64,000 bases of DNA from Hexactinellida sp. DTS-2022 (lineage: Eukaryota > Porifera > Hexactinellida). A program made the position numbers and the translations under genes. This document shows positions 10,596-19,893 of this stretch, in pieces. The stretch covers positions 1,612,001 through 1,676,000 of the forward strand of contig JAPNXP010000018.1 in NCBI GenBank assembly GCA_028753945.1, read 5' to 3'. The notes beneath the pieces were generated by a model. That model did not search any database. It was not told where the DNA came from and saw only the letters and a list, made by a program, of their open reading frames with translations. Position 1 is the first letter of the stretch; each line of letters opens with the position of its first letter.

Positions 10596-10756
10596 CAGGG
10601 GTCTTAAACTGCGTCGGAGTAAACGTATTGTAGGGGGCCTCATACCCCCATAAAATGTAATAATAGTGTGTCACTGTAGTCAGAAGAAGTATAGGGGGCG
10701 TGACAATTCATAGATTGGTCAAGGGGGGAAGGGGGGCAATTTTTTTAAGAACCCCG
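10596..10756. mobile_element. Decayed hAT-like MITE
   Basis: Left end CAGGGGTCTTAAACT, right end TTAAGAACCCCG, with G-rich runs inside. The flanking octamers (CTGACGAC and CTTTAGAC) match at five of eight positions, consistent with an old target duplication. Confidence 0.5.
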
Positions 10757-11186
10757 CTTTAGACAACTATCTCGTTTATCAATTATTTTCAAGTTGTTCG
10801 ACAAATATATTAATGCATAATAGATTTTATTGTGGTTAGGTAGAGGGTATAATATTCTATGATGGTTTATATTCTTGAACACAAAAGTAACCAGTTTCGA
10901 TTAATTTACTATTTTATATTTCTCCAGAGTAGGCTATGATTTCTCATATAATTTCAAACTTTCCTTCCTTCGGAACTCTTTGTTGTGAACTTGAATTTGG
11001 GATATCTAATCTACTGAAACCTGAATATCTCTGAAATGAAGTGAGCTAAAACGAAACTTCCAACACTCTAGGGTCGTTGCCTTCCGAAACACCTTTCTGA
11101 ATGGTTTAACACCTTTATAGTGATGATGACGTGACGAAAAATATCTAAAATTACACTTGTGCCGCAGGATGTTCTTTTGGAGGCAC

Positions 11187-11351
11187 TGTTTTGACAAAAA
11201 CTGTCCCCCCTACAAAACTTGTCCGGGGGGACACTTTTTGACACATATCCATGGTGCATGTCAAAAACTGTCCCCCCTACAAAATCTGTCCCCCCTCTAT
11301 TTTTATTGATTAGTCATATCGTGAAGTTTAAGGTTTCTATTTGCGATCGAA
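11187..11351. repeat. Left 165-base terminal inverted repeat of the Ginger-like element
   Basis: It pairs without visible mismatch with 14785-14949; identity stops at 11352/14784. Contains two copies of a CTGTCCCCCCTACAAAA word and a near-palindrome around CATATCCATGG. Confidence 0.9.
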
Positions 11352-11484
11352 ATGTTTTTGTGAAATATAATATATAATCACAATAATGATGATTGCATAC
11401 TTAAGTTAAACATATTCCAACAAAGTCGCATTAATATTTTTTCGTGCAATTTTGTATATTTTTGTTGAAATTTAATGAAGTTTT

Positions 11485-11485
<1 letters not shown>

Positions 11486-11521
<36 letters not shown>
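11486..11521. repeat. GT dinucleotide microsatellite
   Basis: About 18 uninterrupted GT units, in the non-coding part of the transposon between the left inverted repeat and the transposase end. Confidence 0.95.
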
Positions 11522-11527
<6 letters not shown>

Positions 11528-11910
11528 CTACGTACTTATTAATTACAGATTTTTATATAAATGTGAATTACTCAGAAAATTAAATCGAATTATCACATCA
11601 CCATAAATGTAGTTCTTGTATCTACCAGTGCCTCACGATATGGAGAAGGCAATCAAACTAGTTACCAACATTTCTTCTATTCAGTATTCAAGGTTAATTA
11701 GAGTTCACAATGTTGCGTACAAAACTCAACTTACATGATATGATTTTAATTTAAGTTAAACTTCCACAATGGAAAAATGTTTCATGCAACAAGTTAATCG
11801 TGTACAAGTTTAGCTCAACTGTTTTAATTGATCACTAAAACAAAGAATACTTAGTAACAAAAATCAATAATATTATTTTTATTGTCTCACATCAATTGTC
11901 AAAATCGTTT

Positions 11911-12198
11911 TCAAGTGGATAGTGTTTGAGAGGTCAACACGTAAAAGACGCAGTTTATTCGACCTTGAGAACTATCATGGATTATCCTTTCCGCTTGCTT
12001 TAATTTCGGCCTTTCAATTCCATCATATACATACCAGATATCACGGTACTTGGTCTTCATATGGAAGTGTATTCCAGAATGAATTGTGTAAGCGAGGAGT
12101 GAGTAATGCAGTAGCTTCTCTTGATGAGTGATCCTAATATGATCTTCAATACTGCTCTCACGGATAGTACTAGTGTTAATTAAGATGTCCAACTTCAA
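11911..12198 (-). other. Frameshifted C-terminal tail of the Ginger-like transposase (USP-like His box)
   Basis: This minus-strand frame overlaps the last codons of the 798-residue ORF and continues its protein family: LLAYTIHSG, then a histidine-containing IHFHM stretch, then IWYVYDG and a closing INCVFYVL strand. Ubiquitin-specific proteases show the same order (Y.L.A..HSG, HY, W...D, closing strand) after the finger region. A single frame change between about 12177 and 12198, near the TTAATTAA palindrome, separates it from the main ORF. It could be an inactivating indel, a sequence error or, less likely, recoding. Confidence 0.65.
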
Positions 12199-14572
12199 GG
12201 ATAATAAGAGGAGGCACTGAAGAAAATTCTTTTGACAAGCTCTCTATGTTGGCATTAGGCTCTCGACACTTCAAACAGTTATAAGCTGAATTGATTTGGT
12301 GTTCGATTGAAGATTGACAATTGGTTTTAAATTCCAAGACTGAATTTAGATTGAGTCTTTTCTCTGACTCACAGCAACAACTCCAGCATTGAAATACAAT
12401 TCTATAAATGTCTTGACAAAAATTGTTATCTTGCAAGAATTTGACCATTTTCCCCTCATATCCTAACATGTTGCATTCAGAGTCGCTAATTGACATTCCT
12501 AGCTTAGGAGCTGTCCACAGTCTAAGTTTGTCAAAATTTTGTTCATCAACCATTGAGAAGATAGATCGAAGTGTAGGATTTGGCGAATCTCCAGTTAGAT
12601 CGAATGCTGTTAGTATGGCCTCTTTGTGTAGACTGAATAATGTGATAAAATTATCGATTGAACACGTGTTAGTTAATTTTACTCCATCATAGTGACCTCC
12701 CCAAGTGGGGCACATTTCTTCAAATGAAGCTCCTGAATTAGAAAATCTTTGAAGTGGTGGTAATTTTTGATATTCTGAAGCTACCGAAGGTTCAAAGTGT
12801 GCGGCCAGAAGTTCCTTGACCACAGGTAGTAGAACTTTTGTTGCATAATTCATACTATCCGTGGCCCATTTAGTGGAGAATTCAAAGTCTTGAGAGGTGT
12901 ACTGGTACTCTGGAATTTTAACCTTATAGCTCTCCAAATAAAACTGTGTTAGGACTTCAGTTATCTCTTGCGTGGTATCGAGATCCATTTCAAACTCTTC
13001 ACTGTTGATTGAAGGATAGTGAGCATATCTCCAATCCATTAGATCTCTAAAATCAAAGTGGCTTCTGATATGAAGTTGAGAGTGAAGTGGGGATAAAGGA
13101 GTTGAAGTTAGAATGGAGTTTATGATTTTACTCTTGAATGAAACTAGCACTTGCAAAATTTCTTCTCGATTTCTGTTAGATTTGTTTGACGAAACAGGTA
13201 TGATTTCTTCTTGCCCAAGAAAAGGAGAGGCAATAATTTCCTCTTCGTTTGAATCGAAATCTCCATCTAAACGTAAACGTTTGCTGTTAGGTGAATCTGG
13301 AAGTGGTAATGATCGTTTTTTCCAGAGCTTTGTTTTAGATTTCTTCACACGTTGGATTGATTTATTTCGGATTACACGGACATTAGTAGGATTTACTTCA
13401 TCTGCAAGATATGGGCCAATCCACTTATCTTCTAGCTTGCCTCCTTTTTTCCTATTATATACATTTTCTATAAGAACTTCATCTCCTTTTTCGATTGTGT
13501 TTAAAGTGACCGGGTTCAATCTTTTATCAAATTGCCTTTTCATCAATGTTTTAGAATGTTTAAGAGATTCTCCGGCAATTTCTTGGTTATGCATATGAGC
13601 TTCTTGCATAGTGTCGATGAATTCATTTATTTGCTCCTCTCCAGCCCATTCGTCCAGGTCTAAGGTACCAGCATCAGGATATAGAGCCGCAAGATTCTCA
13701 GCTTGGATTGGAAGTCGAGGTTTACGAGAGCCGTGCATCAACTCAAAGGCAGAGAACTGTGTTGTATGTCGAGGTCGAATATTCAATGAAAAAGTTATCT
13801 CTTCCAGATAGTCACTCCAATTCTCTTTTTTTCCATCTAAAGTTTTTACAAGGGATCGCTTCAAAGCTTTATGCGACGATTCTACTAGCCCATTGGTCTG
13901 AGGGTGATATGGCGTTGAGAATATTAATTTGCAATCATATGCTTCGTGTAAAGATTTATGTAACTTGTTAGTAAACTCAGTGCCATTGTCACTAATTATT
14001 TGAACAGGTGCTCCTTGTCTGCAGTAAATAGAAAACAAACCTCTGGCTACTTCGATAGCTTCTTTCGTACGAAGAGGGCGCGTCTCAATCCATCTTGTAA
14101 AATGATCGATAACGGTTAATATGTACTTGTACCCATTCGATTCTATCAGAGGCCCAGTCAGATCCATACCAACGCGGAACCAAACTTTGGTGATTACTGG
14201 AAGCGGTTGTAGAGGAACCGTGGGACTTTTCAAACTGGGCTGATTTCTGATGCAACGGGCACAGGCTTGTACATAGAGCTCGATATCCTTGAGCATACTG
14301 GGCCAATAGTACCGATCTTTTGCAATGCTATGAGTGTACCGAATGCATTGATGGCCAGAGTTGTCGTGAATTTCTGTGAGAATGGCCCCCACCTCGGTTC
14401 GCATTATTACGATCAAATGTTGATTTTCGAAGGGCTTAACTAGTTTCTCCCCAAAGATGCGGTATTTTGACGCTTTTCTGCGTAAATTTCTCTTTTGATC
14501 TTTGGTGAAATTTAGTGGATATTTGTCAGAAGTGAGGTATGCTGAAATCGACTCGTATTCGAGGGGATCCAT
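12176..14572 (-). CDS. Ginger-like integrase-type transposase with C-terminal cysteine-protease-like domain
   Basis: 798 residues. Order: zinc-binding HHCC (His69, His74, Cys104, Cys107, with YYWPSM between), DDE core with Asp137 (MDLTG), Asp195 (SDNGTEF) and Glu231 (GLVESSH; just before it PYHPQTN), a GPY/F-like module around 380-395 (KWIGPY), a basic stretch 401-433, an acidic linker, an unrecognised 470-600 segment, then a CPTWGG...NTCSIDNF block (candidate nucleophile Cys637) and paired cysteines (729-734, 766/769) ending in a PPLIILEV strand. The last part resembles the Cys box, zinc finger and late strand of ubiquitin-specific proteases; the His box follows in another frame (11911-12198). 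All three integrase catalytic residues are intact. The start is the first ATG after the 165-base repeat and aligns with the zinc domain. Confidence 0.85.
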   Translation of the reverse strand: MDPLEYESISAYLTSDKYPLNFTKDQKRNLRRKASKYRIFGEKLVKPFENQHLIVIMRTEVGAILTEIHDNSGHQCIRYTHSIAKDRYYWPSMLKDIELYVQACARCIRNQPSLKSPTVPLQPLPVITKVWFRVGMDLTGPLIESNGYKYILTVIDHFTRWIETRPLRTKEAIEVARGLFSIYCRQGAPVQIISDNGTEFTNKLHKSLHEAYDCKLIFSTPYHPQTNGLVESSHKALKRSLVKTLDGKKENWSDYLEEITFSLNIRPRHTTQFSAFELMHGSRKPRLPIQAENLAALYPDAGTLDLDEWAGEEQINEFIDTMQEAHMHNQEIAGESLKHSKTLMKRQFDKRLNPVTLNTIEKGDEVLIENVYNRKKGGKLEDKWIGPYLADEVNPTNVRVIRNKSIQRVKKSKTKLWKKRSLPLPDSPNSKRLRLDGDFDSNEEEIIASPFLGQEEIIPVSSNKSNRNREEILQVLVSFKSKIINSILTSTPLSPLHSQLHIRSHFDFRDLMDWRYAHYPSINSEEFEMDLDTTQEITEVLTQFYLESYKVKIPEYQYTSQDFEFSTKWATDSMNYATKVLLPVVKELLAAHFEPSVASEYQKLPPLQRFSNSGASFEEMCPTWGGHYDGVKLTNTCSIDNFITLFSLHKEAILTAFDLTGDSPNPTLRSIFSMVDEQNFDKLRLWTAPKLGMSISDSECNMLGYEGKMVKFLQDNNFCQDIYRIVFQCWSCCCESEKRLNLNSVLEFKTNCQSSIEHQINSAYNCLKCREPNANIESLSKEFSSVPPLIILEVGHLN

Positions 14573-15119
14573 AATATTGTAGCGTTAGAACTTAGAAGTA
14601 CGGTAATTCGAGTTAGTGTTTAGATTAGAATAAATTTGCAGCTGCCAACTTTAATTATGTAATTAAATAGTACTCTTACTAGAGAAACTACAATACCATA
14701 ACGTATTGGAAGTCAACCTACGCCTAACAACTCGCGCAATAACTCGCGCAATAGCTTGCGTAATTATTACATTTACCAAAACAATTCGATCGCAAATAGA
14801 AACCTTAAACTTCACGATATGACTAATCAATAAAAATAGAGGGGGGACAGATTTTGTAGGGGGGACAGTTTTTGACATGCACCATGGATATGTGTCAAAA
14901 AGTGTCCCCCCGGACAAGTTTTGTAGGGGGGACAGTTTTTGTCAAAACAGCACTATCAACCCACCAACCACCAAAGGATAGTGCCTCAAGGAATATGCTG
15001 TTGGCACAGGTGTAATTTTTTATGGTACAGATGTTACGACTTATTATGATTCTAAGTGATCAAGTTTAGTTTTATTTTAAATTATACAATACTTACAATA
15101 GCTAGCGTATTATAAACAG

Positions 15120-16090
15120 GAAATACATGGAGTCTACAGTTGCTATTGAGAGGCACAATCGCTAAGTTTACATCGTTAGTTAGAGCTGTTTCGTAAAATA
15201 GAGGTAATGAACTAGGAAATATAAACATTCCAACTGTGCTCTTCCTCTTAATTAATGCAATGTAAGATGTGTGTTCCTTCTTTCGAGAATACTTAAATGT
15301 TATTAGCCCCGGAATCGCTAATAATTATATCATCATATCGGCCTATACAGAAATAACAGGGGACATTAACCTGCATCTGCTCTCCCGTTGTACAACAGAG
15401 CGTGGCAGAATACGTATATCAGGGAGACTCCTCACAAAGCACATACTGTATCAGCTGTTAGCTTAATTAACGTAGTAGGCTGGTTAATTAGTTCTTGGGT
15501 CAGTGTCCTTATGTTGTAAGGGGTGTTTGGGATTTCTATTCTGTTGTTAAAATCAGCTACATACACATCTCCGTTATTAGACAGCGAGGCTACGAGGATA
15601 AATAAACTGTCAAATCCCAGGTACCCGTGCCCTGTACTTGGAAACTAGCTGTATGACATTTCATAATTCGAATTGGAACACAGTGTATATTCTTGAGTCG
15701 CTAACATACACATTGTCTCGTGTCTCGCTATACCTATACTCATGTCCTGATGAGTAATGCTATTCAAGTAAGCTCCCTTCTTCTGAAAATATGGAAACAC
15801 GAACGAAATGATCGAATGGTGAATAACTCCACTCTGCTACATATATTTGGTTAGAATTATAATCTCTATATTGCCGCAGCTCGCTATCTTCCCTACAGCT
15901 ACAACAGGTCTCATAGCTTGGTACCGAGGTATTACGTATTCGGGTACCTCTCCTCTAGGAGCTCTCAGCCCCGCTATCAGCTGCTCCTGACGGGTCTGTG
16001 GCAGAGGTGTCCCACTTCGAACAGTTTGTGTTCCACTTCTGCCAGTATTATCTCCTGTGTTCCATGGAATGAGGCGATTTACTATGGACA
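15120..16090 (-). pseudogene. NHL-repeat beta-propeller protein, heavily decayed
   Basis: On the minus strand, in changing frames, appear the words RYQAMRPVVAVGKI (about 15890), NQIYVAEW and VSIFSEEGSLL (about 15800), THQDM, NVYVSDSRIYTVFQF (about 15700), NNGDVYVADFNN.RIEI (about 15570), RTLTQEL (15490), EQMQVNVP and DDIIISDSGANNI.VFSKEGTHI (about 15340). Each YVAD/IISD ... V FS pattern is an NHL blade. More than five frame changes or stops make it dead. Related intact proteins often have an N-terminal TRIM or coiled-coil region; none is visible here. I associate this family with sponges, from memory only. Confidence 0.65.
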
Positions 16091-16189
16091 GGAAGATACT
16101 GCAAACCGTTTAAAAAAATTCCCCAAGAACGGATTTTGGGATATCATGTGATGTTATTCTACGAAGAAATACGTTCTAACTTCTAACGA

Positions 16190-16345
16190 TACTAAAATCA
16201 GCTTTGTATGTATTTTTCCCACGGTTGCCGTGGGAATGGAATTTCCGGGAATTCCTATGGGGATCCCCACAGGGGAAAATCTGATTCCCATTCCCATGGG
16301 TATGGGGATCCGCATGGGAATTCTCATACCCACGGCAAACCCTGA
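16190..16345. repeat. Palindromic GC-richer element (TTGCCGTGGG words)
   Basis: CACGGTTGCCGTGGGAATGG on the left and CATACCCACGGCAAACCCTG on the right form an imperfect inverted repeat; inside are several ATGGGGATCC-type words. The right end, read inverted, starts CAGGGTTTGCC and looks hAT-like, but the left end does not match it to the tip. Bases 16346-16909 hold no gene I can see. Confidence 0.45.
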
Positions 16346-16909
16346 TTTTTCCACGATTAAACTTACAACGACCTGACTATAACAATTACTATCGAACAAA
16401 CGGCAGCTAGACATCCTAACGCGCCAGAAGGAGTAGACCCGTAGAGAGGCAGATACACCTGCTGTGTGACCATTGCACTGCCTAGCTCAGCCACTTGAAT
16501 TATAGAGTTTATTGTTGTTGTTATTTAACTATGTACGTGTATAATCTTTTAATTGGTCTAGTGGTGACGTATTAGTAGTAATTTCAGTAAAAAGTTAAAA
16601 AAATTGCATTGACTAAGCTGTAACTCTTCCTTCTGGGGATATAACCTCAAGCATTGAAACCACGTTTCCAAGGCAACTGAGGAATCTGGTAACATTCCAT
16701 TTTTGATTCTGAGGTATTTTATTGACTCCTAAATAGGTTATTGAGTCATATATATTATACATGAACACAATTATATAAGTAGAAACACAAAATTATTTAT
16801 TTCGAAAATAATTGAATCGCGTCTATTTAGTTGAAAATACTAACCAATCCCCTCCCCTGGTCCAGAAAATTGACTGACTGTCATTGCCTTTGTGTATAGA
16901 ATGCTATGA

Positions 16910-18659
16910 ATGGCTGAATCACTAAATAATGAAGAGATTTACACTAGTGATGGGAAAGAAAATCATAAATCTTCCTACAATGGCTCTGTGTACCCGTACT
17001 CAACACAAGCAAACAAGCCAGCTAATCACTCCAAGCGTAGTAGGAAGAAGAAAAGAAATAAGCCTCCTACAGAGGGGTGCAATCCTCCAATAAGAGAAGC
17101 ATGTTCCTTTGGGAAGAAAGAGGTTATTCAACAGAGCATATTTATATCATTGCCATTAGAAATCCTCCTCAAGATATTAAGCGAGTACACCCTCTCGACT
17201 AGAGACCTCATTAACCTTTCTCTCTCCTGCAAGCACTTCTCAGCTGCTATTCTCAGTGGCCTGTCTCTCGTGGAGGAAGCAGCGAGGTTGAACACGTGTA
17301 AAATTCTGAGCGATAGCATGCCATACGCGCTACAGCGTATCCAGGCAGAAGCAGGGACCAAGCACCAACAGATCGATCCCATTTCTCGCTCCTGCGATGA
17401 GTCCTGGCTGCAGGTGTACCACCACGCGCACAGCCTGTTCGTGCGGACCACGGATAGCGGGACCGTGTGCTGCGCCGGAGGCTCCCACACTGCAGTTGTG
17501 CAGGAGGGAGAGCTGTACACATTCGGGCTGGGGCGCAACGGCCAGCTGGGCCAGGGCAGCAGGGGGGACATGCTGACGCCCACTCAGGTAAACATCCAGC
17601 CCTTCGGACGGGACTACAAGCGGAGAGGGCTGAGGGTGGAGAGGGTGCGAGTTAGATCTGTCTCCTGCGGGCTGCTGCACAGCGCTGTGGTGTCGGCTGG
17701 CGGCGTGCTGTACACCTGCGGCATGAACCGCAGAGGCGAGCTGGGCTACTCGGTCTCCAGAGACGAGGACGAGTTGGAGGAGCAGGGGTGAGTTAGTATC
17801 TAGCAGCTCTGCTGCTTGAGTGTACTCTCATTGCAGGTACTGTCCTAACTTCTACGAAGTCCACGTGCCAGAGCACATCCGTGTACAGATGGTGGAGTGC
17901 GGGGACTACCACACGGCGCTAATAACGCACACAGGACTGCTCTACACGTTCGGCGGGAACGAGCACGGACAGCTGGGCCTGGGGGACTTCTCGGACAGGA
18001 AGCGACCGGAGCTGGTAGAGAAGCTGAGCAGGTTTGTGTGTGCACAGGTTTCTGCGTTCACTCACACGGCTGTGGTGACTGCCTGTGGACAGCTGTTCAC
18101 ATTTGGAAAGGGGGACCATGGACAGTTGGGGCTAGGCGGCACCAGCAGCAGCGCGGTACCTGTGAGAGTGAGCGCTCTGAGGAACAAGCGCGTGAGACAC
18201 GTAGCAGCTGGATACGCACACATGCTGATAGTGACGTCACGCGGAGAGCTGTATTCGTGCGGATGGAATGTGCACTTCCGGCTGGGCATAAGAGAGCTCT
18301 CTTCTAGCACGGTGGCCGTAGAGCCTACGAGAGTGCACATGCCAGGGGGCGAGTGGGTGAGGAGGGTGTGGGCCGGCATGTCGCACAGCCTGGCCCTCTC
18401 AGAGGGGGGCCAGCTCTACGGGTGGGGCCGCAACGTGTATGGGGAGCTGGGACTGGTGGGGCTGGAGACGGAGTACCAGACGACTCCCAAGTGCATCCTG
18501 AGTCTGGACCGAGCTGTGACGCAGGCTAGCGGAGGCGTGAGCCACACGCTGGCGCTGACAGAGACCGGGGAGGTGTACACGTGGGGGTCCGGCGCCAAGG
18601 GCAGACTGGGACACGGGACTACTCACAACAAGATATATCCGGGGCCGATTAAAATATAA
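16910..18659 (+). CDS. F-box protein with seven RCC1 repeats
   Basis: Two exons, 16910-17787 and 17837-18659, joined over a 49-base GT-AG intron (GTGAGT donor, TTGCAG acceptor; split Gly codon), give 566 residues. A basic, NLS-like run lies at 42-51 (KRSRKKKRNK). An F-box follows at about 79-110 (SLPLEILLKIL...RDLINLSLSCKHF). Seven RCC1 blades come next; their cores are LYTFGLGRNGQLG, LYTCGMNRRGELG, LYTFGGNEHGQLG, LFTFGKGDHGQLG, LYSCGWNVHFRLG, LYGWGRNVYGELG and VYTWGSGAKGRLG, a full propeller. F-box proteins usually bridge Skp1/Cul1 ubiquitin ligases to a substrate, so the propeller is probably the substrate or chromatin-binding part (inference). The second half is clearly GC-richer than the flanks. 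Confidence 0.9.
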
Positions 18660-19893
18660 TCACTGTAGTAGCATTGGTGTATCATTTGAAAGCATGAAAA
18701 TAATTTTATTTTTTGTTCATAACTTATTCAACAGTGATCCACTTTTAACATGTCAAGTTATAATATGTTACAAATTAATTTTGGGGTTGGCATAAACAAT
18801 TAGTATCATAATAAAAAGTATGCTTATTAAGAACATTTTGTCATTAAATACTACGTTTTACATTGGCGCTACCATTAAATTTGTACGTACTACCTTTTAG
18901 GAGTAGATTTGAGATAAATTTTCTCCTTGACAAAGGTGACCTGCTATTGAGCAACCCTATTGTACTTAATAAGTACGTACATTGCATACATTGCATTGTT
19001 GACAGATTATAAAGAACTGACATAATTTAACACAATCTTTAAACAGGAGTTATAGTTTCGTTTGGGAAATTATTTAATTCAGGAGTGATTTATATTAGTC
19101 ATTATAATTATAACTTTCTTGACTTTACACAGATGTTCTACTAACGTTTGATTAATCGAAATTCAGGTGGTGGCTTAGATTGGACACTATCAAGATTTTG
19201 TCGAGTATTCGCTTCTACATGTCAGATCATAGAGGGAAGGGGTCTACTAATATATTCTGTCTAAACTAGATTCCTATTTCGCTAAGTACACTCAAACCTC
19301 CGAGATCCGGACACCTCCCTCTACCGGGCGTCTAGCCAAGCTAAATATATATTCATTTAATCAATAATGGAGTACAATGACAAAAATATACAACATTATC
19401 CACAACTCGTTAAAACATGTCATCAGTTTTTGATTTTTGAATGATATTGATTAGACACTGTGTTTGCACATATACTACTAGCCATTGTATTTCTGAGATC
19501 TGGCAAATTCCAAGTTACGGGCCCCTCCGGACGACAGTTCCCGGATAAAGGAGGTTTGAGTGCAGATCCATATTTCCTCTATTTCCCCAAAACTGAATAA
19601 TCGCCTCTCACCACTAGGTGTCCCAATTAATTGCTTCAAAATATCTAATCATAACAAAAATCAAACTTATGCGACCCACTGAGAGTTTTAATCTCAGAGT
19701 TACAGGATTTACCATAACTTTTCCGATTGTCCTATGGAAGAAAGTGATTCTAAATGATTCAGTGTAATAAATATAATCAAACAGAGATAATAAAATAATA
19801 CAAAAATAATCAGAAAGGCTAGAGTTGAAGAAATGCAGGAACACAATCTCTTTTAAAGAGACAACATTCAGAATAATTAAGAGAATAATTAAG
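18660..19893. other. Intergenic, tail-to-tail gap with one pogo-like MITE
   Basis: A TIR pair (CACTCAAACCTCC at 19289 and its inverse ending at 19562) bounds a MITE preceded by TA. The two protein-coding genes on either side converge on this gap. No coding exon seen. Confidence 0.6.
19289..19562. mobile_element. Pogo-like MITE (CACTCAAACCTCC ends)
   Basis: Inverted terminal words CACTCAAACCTCC / GGAGGTTTGAGTG, with secondary GATCCGG/CCGGATAA words. TA precedes the left end; the right flank is CA, probably a mutated TA. No ORF. Confidence 0.7.

Larger units (their letters stand above)
11187..14949 (-). mobile_element. Complete Ginger-like DNA transposon (3763 bases, TSD GCAC)
   Basis: Terminal inverted repeats of 165 bases (11187-11351 and 14785-14949) are identical as far as I can read them, start TGTTTTGACAAAAACTG, and hold two internal CTGTCCCCCCTACAAAA words. 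GCAC stands on both sides (11183-11186, 14950-14953). Ginger elements are known for TGT-starting termini, about 4-base duplications and a transposase related to gypsy integrases, which fits. There is no reverse transcriptase, protease or LTR. A GT microsatellite lies at 11486-11521 inside. Identical ends suggest a recent insertion. Confidence 0.9.
10990..15030 (-). repeat. Minus-oriented hairpin-unit copy split by the Ginger-like transposon
   Basis: Bases 10990-11186 carry, inverted, the same blocks as 3700-3960 (GTGATGATGACGTGACG, then GTGCCG and TGTTCTTTTGGAGGCAC). The other half of the hairpin resumes at 14950-15020 (CACTATCAACCC, then GATAGTGCCTC and TTGGCACAGG). The 3763 bases between are the transposon. 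The hairpin is therefore older than the transposon. Confidence 0.85.

Noticed and set aside
11187..14949. LTR retrotransposon at 11-15 kb because of the integrase
   Set aside because: The ends are inverted, not direct; there is no reverse transcriptase, protease or gag, and the target duplication and TGT termini fit a Ginger-type DNA transposon.
17128..18626. Antisense ORFs over the RCC1 gene
   Set aside because: Same shadow effect; the plus-strand frame has seven RCC1 cores and a proper intron.
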